A stretch of 28,276 nucleotides of DNA, taken from an uncultured Aquimonas sp. (GTDB lineage: Bacteria > Pseudomonadota > Gammaproteobacteria > Xanthomonadales > Xanthomonadaceae). The notes under the pieces were generated by a model. The model searched no databases, was not told the DNA's origin, and saw only the letters and a list, made by a program, of their open reading frames with translations. A program made the translations under genes and the position numbers. The stretch covers positions 1 to 28,276 of the forward strand of contig CAMLOR010000018.1 of the NCBI GenBank assembly GCA_946481615.1, written 5' to 3'. Positions 24,358 to 28,276 of the stretch are shown here, in pieces. The stretch's first letter is position 1. Each line of letters begins with the position of its first letter.

Positions 24358-24366
24358 ATTCTAGCA
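24358..24366 (-). promoter_or_regulatory. Extended -10 element before the HAD gene
   Basis: Reading the minus strand from 24366 to 24358 gives TGC then TAGAAT, an extended -10 (TGn plus five of six consensus bases). The GTG start at 24348 is nine bases on, so the message would have a leader of a few bases at most. No good -35 is visible, which extended -10 promoters tolerate. Confidence 0.5.
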
Positions 24367-24404
24367 GCGTGACGTGCGGGGACCGTCGCCACCACCTTCA
24401 CGCT
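24366..24404. repeat. Inverted repeat between transporter stop and HAD promoter
   Basis: AGCGTGA (24366-24372) and TCACGCT (24398-24404) are perfect inverted copies with a 25-base loop. One arm touches the extended -10 of the HAD gene, the other lies on the TAG stop of the transporter gene. It may be a weak terminator for the upstream operon or an operator. Confidence 0.35.
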
Positions 24405-25695
24405 ACGGCTCCATCATGCTGGCCCACGCCTTCATGCCATCCACGCGGCTGCAATAGATCTTGAAACACACCAGCAGCGGCACCGCCAGCAGCAGCCCGG
24501 CGATGCCCCACATCCATCCCCACAGGAACAGCCACAGCATCAGGATCACCGGCGAAATCGCCATGCGCTTGCCGAGGATCACCGGTGTGACGAGCTGGCC
24601 TTCGATGAGGTGGATCAGCAGGAACACGCCCGGCACCGCCATCGCCTGCGCCAGCGAATCGAAGGCCACCAAGCCCACCAGCAGGAAGGCGATCGCCGCC
24701 ATCATCGGCCCGATGTAGGGCGCGAAATTCATCACGCCGGCCACCACGCCCCAGAGCAGTGCGTCGATGGGATCGAGCCCCAGCCAGTACAGCGCGGCGG
24801 CGCACACGCAGGCCACGACCGCGTTGATCAGGGTGATGGTGAAGATGTAGCGCGAGATGTCGGCCTGGATCGAACGCAGGATATCGACGGTGATGCGTTT
24901 GGTGCGCCAGCCCGGCACCACGGTGACGAAGCGCCGCAGCAGATCTTCGCCGTACACCATGAAGAAATAGCTCAGGATCACCACCGCGAGCACCGAGCCC
25001 ACGAAGCGCGGCGCGTGCGAGAGCATGGTGAGTATCGTGGCCTGGCGCGGTTCGACCACTTCCACCTGCGCCGGGGCCGGTTCGGAAGATGCCGGGCCGG
25101 TGAGCTGCTCCAGCGATTCGGTGGCGCGACCGGCTTCCTCGAAGGGCTTGGCCAGTTCGCGCAGGCGCGGGATGTGGTGGCGCAGTTCGCTCGGCGCCGC
25201 GCGCATCCAGTCGGCCGCCGGCGGCAGCAGCACACTGGCGCCGTAGCCCGAGGCCACGAGGCCGCCGATCACCACCACCAACGCACCCAGCCAGCGCGGC
25301 ACCCACCATCGATGCAGCCGCGACACGATCGGATTGCCGCACAGGCCCAGGAAGATCGCAAGCACCACCGGCACGATCAGTTCGCTGGCGAGGTAGCAGG
25401 TGTAGAGCACCACCAGCACCACCAGCGTGACGAGCAGCGTGCGCGTGCGCGGCCGGAACGGCAGCGCCGCGGAATCCTCTTCGGCGTCTTCCGCTTCCTC
25501 GGCGGCGTCGGCGGCGATCTCGGCTTCGGTCACCGCGGCCTTGGCGGCGCGTGCGGCGTCGGCGGCCAGCGCCGCAGTGGCGGCCGCAGGTTTCGCGGCT
25601 TTTCCGCTTTCCAGCGCTTTCGCGGTTTCGGGCAGCGCGGAGGATTCGGGCGCCTGCGCCTCGCCGCCATCGTCGGCCGGCGGCTTGGCGCTCAT
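24403..25695 (-). CDS. AI-2E/PerM family membrane transporter with Ala/Glu-rich N-terminal extension
   Basis: This 430-residue member of the AI-2E family (PerM, TqsA, YdiK) has paired N-terminal helices (about 86-105 and 107-121), another near 136-160 and a soluble segment near 160-235. C-terminal helices follow and include the conserved VMNFAPYIGPMMAA motif and the LIEGQLVTPVILGKRM loop. Family members transport autoinducer-2, act as sodium/proton antiporters or are uncharacterised, so the substrate is unknown. The first 80 residues are unusual: low-complexity, Ala-rich and acidic, likely a cytoplasmic helix. ATG 25695 overlaps the previous stop as ATGA. It closes the four-gene operon starting at 27015. 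A longer in-frame start at 26283 would read through the two upstream genes and is rejected. Confidence 0.88.
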   Translation of the reverse strand: MSAKPPADDGGEAQAPESSALPETAKALESGKAAKPAAATAALAADAARAAKAAVTEAEIAADAAEEAEDAEEDSAALPFRPRTRTLLVTLVVLVVLYTCYLASELIVPVVLAIFLGLCGNPIVSRLHRWWVPRWLGALVVVIGGLVASGYGASVLLPPAADWMRAAPSELRHHIPRLRELAKPFEEAGRATESLEQLTGPASSEPAPAQVEVVEPRQATILTMLSHAPRFVGSVLAVVILSYFFMVYGEDLLRRFVTVVPGWRTKRITVDILRSIQADISRYIFTITLINAVVACVCAAALYWLGLDPIDALLWGVVAGVMNFAPYIGPMMAAIAFLLVGLVAFDSLAQAMAVPGVFLLIHLIEGQLVTPVILGKRMAISPVILMLWLFLWGWMWGIAGLLLAVPLLVCFKIYCSRVDGMKAWASMMEP

Positions 25696-26132
25696 GCGCG
25701 CTCGCGCTCCGGTTGCGGCGCGCTTCGTGCCGGCGGTGCGACGCCCGTCTGCTGCTCGATCACCTTGTCGGCCACCGCCTGCGCGGTGGCTTCGGGATCG
25801 GCCGCGGTCGCCACGTCGTAGGCGGTATCGGTGGCGGTGTCGGCGGCCTCGGCGGCTTCGTCGGCGGCGTCCTTGGCTTCGGTGGCGCCCACCAGTGCGA
25901 TCACACTGGTGAGCAGCTGCACCAGGCGCGCGCCGCCGTTGAGTTTCGCCAGCGGCGCGGTGATGCCGGTGAGGAAGCCCGCGCCGAAGCCGCTGGTGAG
26001 GATGCGCGCAGGCGTCATGGCGTATTTCAGCGTGCGCTTGAACACCACCCAGCTTTGCCCGGTGCGCACCACCGCGACTTCGAAATCGCGTTCGGCCTCC
26101 ACCACACGCTGGCGCAGGATCCGGTAGCTCAT
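25692..26132 (-). CDS. Unrecognised 146-residue protein with glycine-zipper segment and Ala/Asp-rich tail
   Basis: I do not recognise this family. Residues 1-40 are amphipathic and charged (YRILRQRVVEAERDFE). Residues 42-62 hold a Gly-rich hydrophobic segment (TSGFGAGFLTGITAPL) and 67-84 a second one (ARLVQLLTSVIALVGA), suggesting a membrane hairpin. Residues 85-125 are Ala/Asp/Glu-rich and probably a long helix. The C-terminus is Pro/Arg-rich. It overlaps both neighbours by ATGA (26129-26132 and 25692-25695), so it is made in step with the YqjE-like protein and the transporter. Its position after yqjD/yqjE-like genes resembles that of E. coli yqjK, another small protein with a charged N-terminus and hydrophobic centre, but I see no clear sequence match. 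Coding is certain from the overlaps and composition. Confidence 0.75.
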   Translation of the reverse strand: MSYRILRQRVVEAERDFEVAVVRTGQSWVVFKRTLKYAMTPARILTSGFGAGFLTGITAPLAKLNGGARLVQLLTSVIALVGATEAKDAADEAAEAADTATDTAYDVATAADPEATAQAVADKVIEQQTGVAPPARSAPQPERERA

Positions 26133-26644
26133 CGCAGCGGTTCCACCGGCTCGGGCGGCGGCGCCTTCTGCTCGGGTTCGGGCGGGCGCTCGTGGGCTTC
26201 GGGTTCGATGCCGGTCTCGGGATTCTTGTCCTGCTCCGGATCGCCCGCCAGGCCGAAGCGTGCGAGCTGGCGGCGCGTGGCATCGAGGCTGGTGTGTTCG
26301 TACACGCGCGTCGCGCGCCACGCGCACAGGCCGGCGCCGAGCGCCGAGATCACCGCCGGCACCAGCAAGGCCCACAGGTTGGAAAGTCCGAGCGAGCGCA
26401 GGCCGAGCACGGCCGCGCCCATCAGGAAGATCCACGCCGAGGCGCCCAGGATGATGGCGCCCGCCGTCCACGCCAGCGTCACGCCGAAGGCGCTGCGCGA
26501 GAGCGTGAGATCCGCCGCGAGCAGGCGGCGGAAACTGGCGATGACATCCCACGCCTGACGCCCGGCCTCGAGCCCGGCGCGGCCGACATCCTGCGCGGCG
26601 TGCGCCAGGCCGGGCGGGGGAGCGGGCGACTCGCCCGCCTGCAT
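26129..26644 (-). CDS. YqjE-like membrane protein (phage holin superfamily/DUF1469 type)
   Basis: This 171-residue membrane protein has a short N-terminal amphipathic region with an ASFRRLLAADLTLSRSA motif (36-52), as in YqjE. Two helices follow, about 53-80 (FGVTLAWTAGAIILGASAWI) and 89-109 (NLWALLVPAVISALGAGLCAW), and then a long Glu/Pro-rich cytoplasmic tail. YqjE family proteins have holin-like topology but no proven lysis role; E. coli YqjE sits next to the ribosome-binding YqjD. The start at 26644 overlaps the DUF883 gene stop by one base (TGATG), and its own stop overlaps the next start. The Pro-rich tail is longer than in E. coli YqjE. Confidence 0.8.
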   Translation of the reverse strand: MQAGESPAPPPGLAHAAQDVGRAGLEAGRQAWDVIASFRRLLAADLTLSRSAFGVTLAWTAGAIILGASAWIFLMGAAVLGLRSLGLSNLWALLVPAVISALGAGLCAWRATRVYEHTSLDATRRQLARFGLAGDPEQDKNPETGIEPEAHERPPEPEQKAPPPEPVEPLR

Positions 26645-27015
26645 CAGCGGCGACGCGCGAGCTTGGCGATCAGCCAACCCACGGCGAACGCGGTGCCGAA
26701 GGCGGCCACCGGACGCTTGCGGATCAGCTCTTCGGTGCTGCGCCACAGCTCCTTGCCCTTGTCGACGATGACGTCGAATTCGGCGCTCACCGCATGGCCG
26801 GTGCGCTCGGCCGCGGCGGCGGCCGCGCTGCGCACGTCGGAGAGCGGTTCGCCGACGCGCTCGCGGCTTTCCGAAACGGCATTCGCGGCCACGTTCTTCA
26901 CCACGGTGCCGGCGGCGGAGGCGGCGTCCTTGAGGCGCTCCTTGGCCTCGTAGAGATGACCGATGGCCGAAGCGGCGGCTTCGATCGGCTCGTCGCCGGA
27001 TACTTTCCTGTTCAT
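26644..27015 (-). CDS. DUF883 family tail-anchored protein (ElaB/YqjD-like)
   Basis: This 123-residue protein has a long Ala/Glu-rich helical N-terminal region (residues 1-95) and one C-terminal membrane segment, RPVAAFGTAFAVGWLIAKL, followed by ARRR. The RP..A...A...G...A..RR pattern is the hallmark of DUF883. E. coli ElaB, YgaM and YqjD anchor to the inner membrane by this segment, and YqjD binds stationary-phase ribosomes (family knowledge). It is the first gene of the operon. GGGAG lies before the ATG, with only 65 bases from the HtrA stop upstream. Those 65 bases contain a possible GATACT -10 but no good -35, so the operon may partly depend on read-through from the HtrA gene. Confidence 0.88.
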   Translation of the reverse strand: MNRKVSGDEPIEAAASAIGHLYEAKERLKDAASAAGTVVKNVAANAVSESRERVGEPLSDVRSAAAAAAERTGHAVSAEFDVIVDKGKELWRSTEELIRKRPVAAFGTAFAVGWLIAKLARRR

Positions 27016-27080
27016 TGCGCACTCCCGAAGGTGGTGCCAGTCCCCTCGGTCAAAGTATCACGGCAAGCTGAACCGGCCCT

Positions 27081-28276
<1,196 letters not shown>

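Noticed and set aside
25696..26283. Longer start for the AI-2E family transporter
   Set aside because: The extra residues are Arg-rich translation of the two upstream genes in another frame; ATG 25695 overlaps the preceding stop as in the rest of the operon.
26129..26644. Phage holin or prophage remnant
   Set aside because: The holin-like topology is that of the chromosomal YqjE family next to a DUF883 gene; no endolysin, integrase or other phage gene is present.
27024..27039. Sigma-54 promoter (TGGCAC-like) before the DUF883 gene on the minus strand
   Set aside because: Ten bases after the GG the required GC is replaced by GG, so the -12 element is missing, and it overlaps the ribosome binding site.

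Overview
This window looks like a chromosomal segment of a high-GC Gammaproteobacterium, most likely a xanthomonad relative (Lysobacteraceae or Rhodanobacteraceae). That placement is inferred from gene content (ybeD-lipB-lipA order, a periplasmic tail-specific protease, a Tat-exported IorAB-type oxidoreductase with its own cytochrome c) and from codon and GC character. There are no rRNA or tRNA genes, insertion sequences, phage genes or CRISPR arrays. Genes are tightly packed, with many stop/start overlaps, and no gene-free stretch exceeds 300 bases.

Layout. (1) 1-3398, plus strand: the tail of an unknown gene, then macA and macB (tripartite exporter adaptor and fused ATPase-permease), with a REP-like inverted repeat between them. 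(2) 3399-5573, plus strand: a non-coding stretch ending in a strong terminator, then ybeD-lipB-lipA for lipoate attachment and synthesis, started from a promoter so close to the ATG that the mRNA may be leaderless. (3) 5574-7876, plus strand: prc, a periplasmic PDZ serine protease preceded by a perfect palindrome. (4) 7918-12742: a molybdenum hydroxylase module. On the minus strand lie iorA, iorB and a di-heme cytochrome c. Divergently on the plus strand lie xdhC and mocA, which mature the molybdenum cofactor. Together these can make, sulfurate, export and electrically connect a periplasmic Mo enzyme. (5) 12749-17521, minus strand: one 1590-residue secreted thermolysin-like metallopeptidase with a long C-terminal region of fibronectin-like sheets and visibly lower GC. 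(6) 17668-22127, minus strand: a four-gene ABC exporter operon (adaptor, ATPase, two MacB/FtsX-type permeases). (7) 22250-24348, minus strand: a HAD phosphatase coupled to an M17 leucyl aminopeptidase. (8) 24403-27015, minus strand: a four-gene membrane operon (DUF883/YqjD-like, YqjE-like, an unrecognised protein and an AI-2E/PerM family transporter). (9) 27081-28276, minus strand: a DegQ/HtrA-like protease cut by the window edge.

A cell-envelope theme runs through the window: two MacAB-type exporters, two periplasmic quality-control proteases (Prc and HtrA), a secreted protease and a periplasmic Mo oxidoreductase. I see no clear-cut new defence or mobile system. The least explained items are the giant metallopeptidase, the 146-residue protein in the YqjD/YqjE/PerM operon, and the short-leader promoters.
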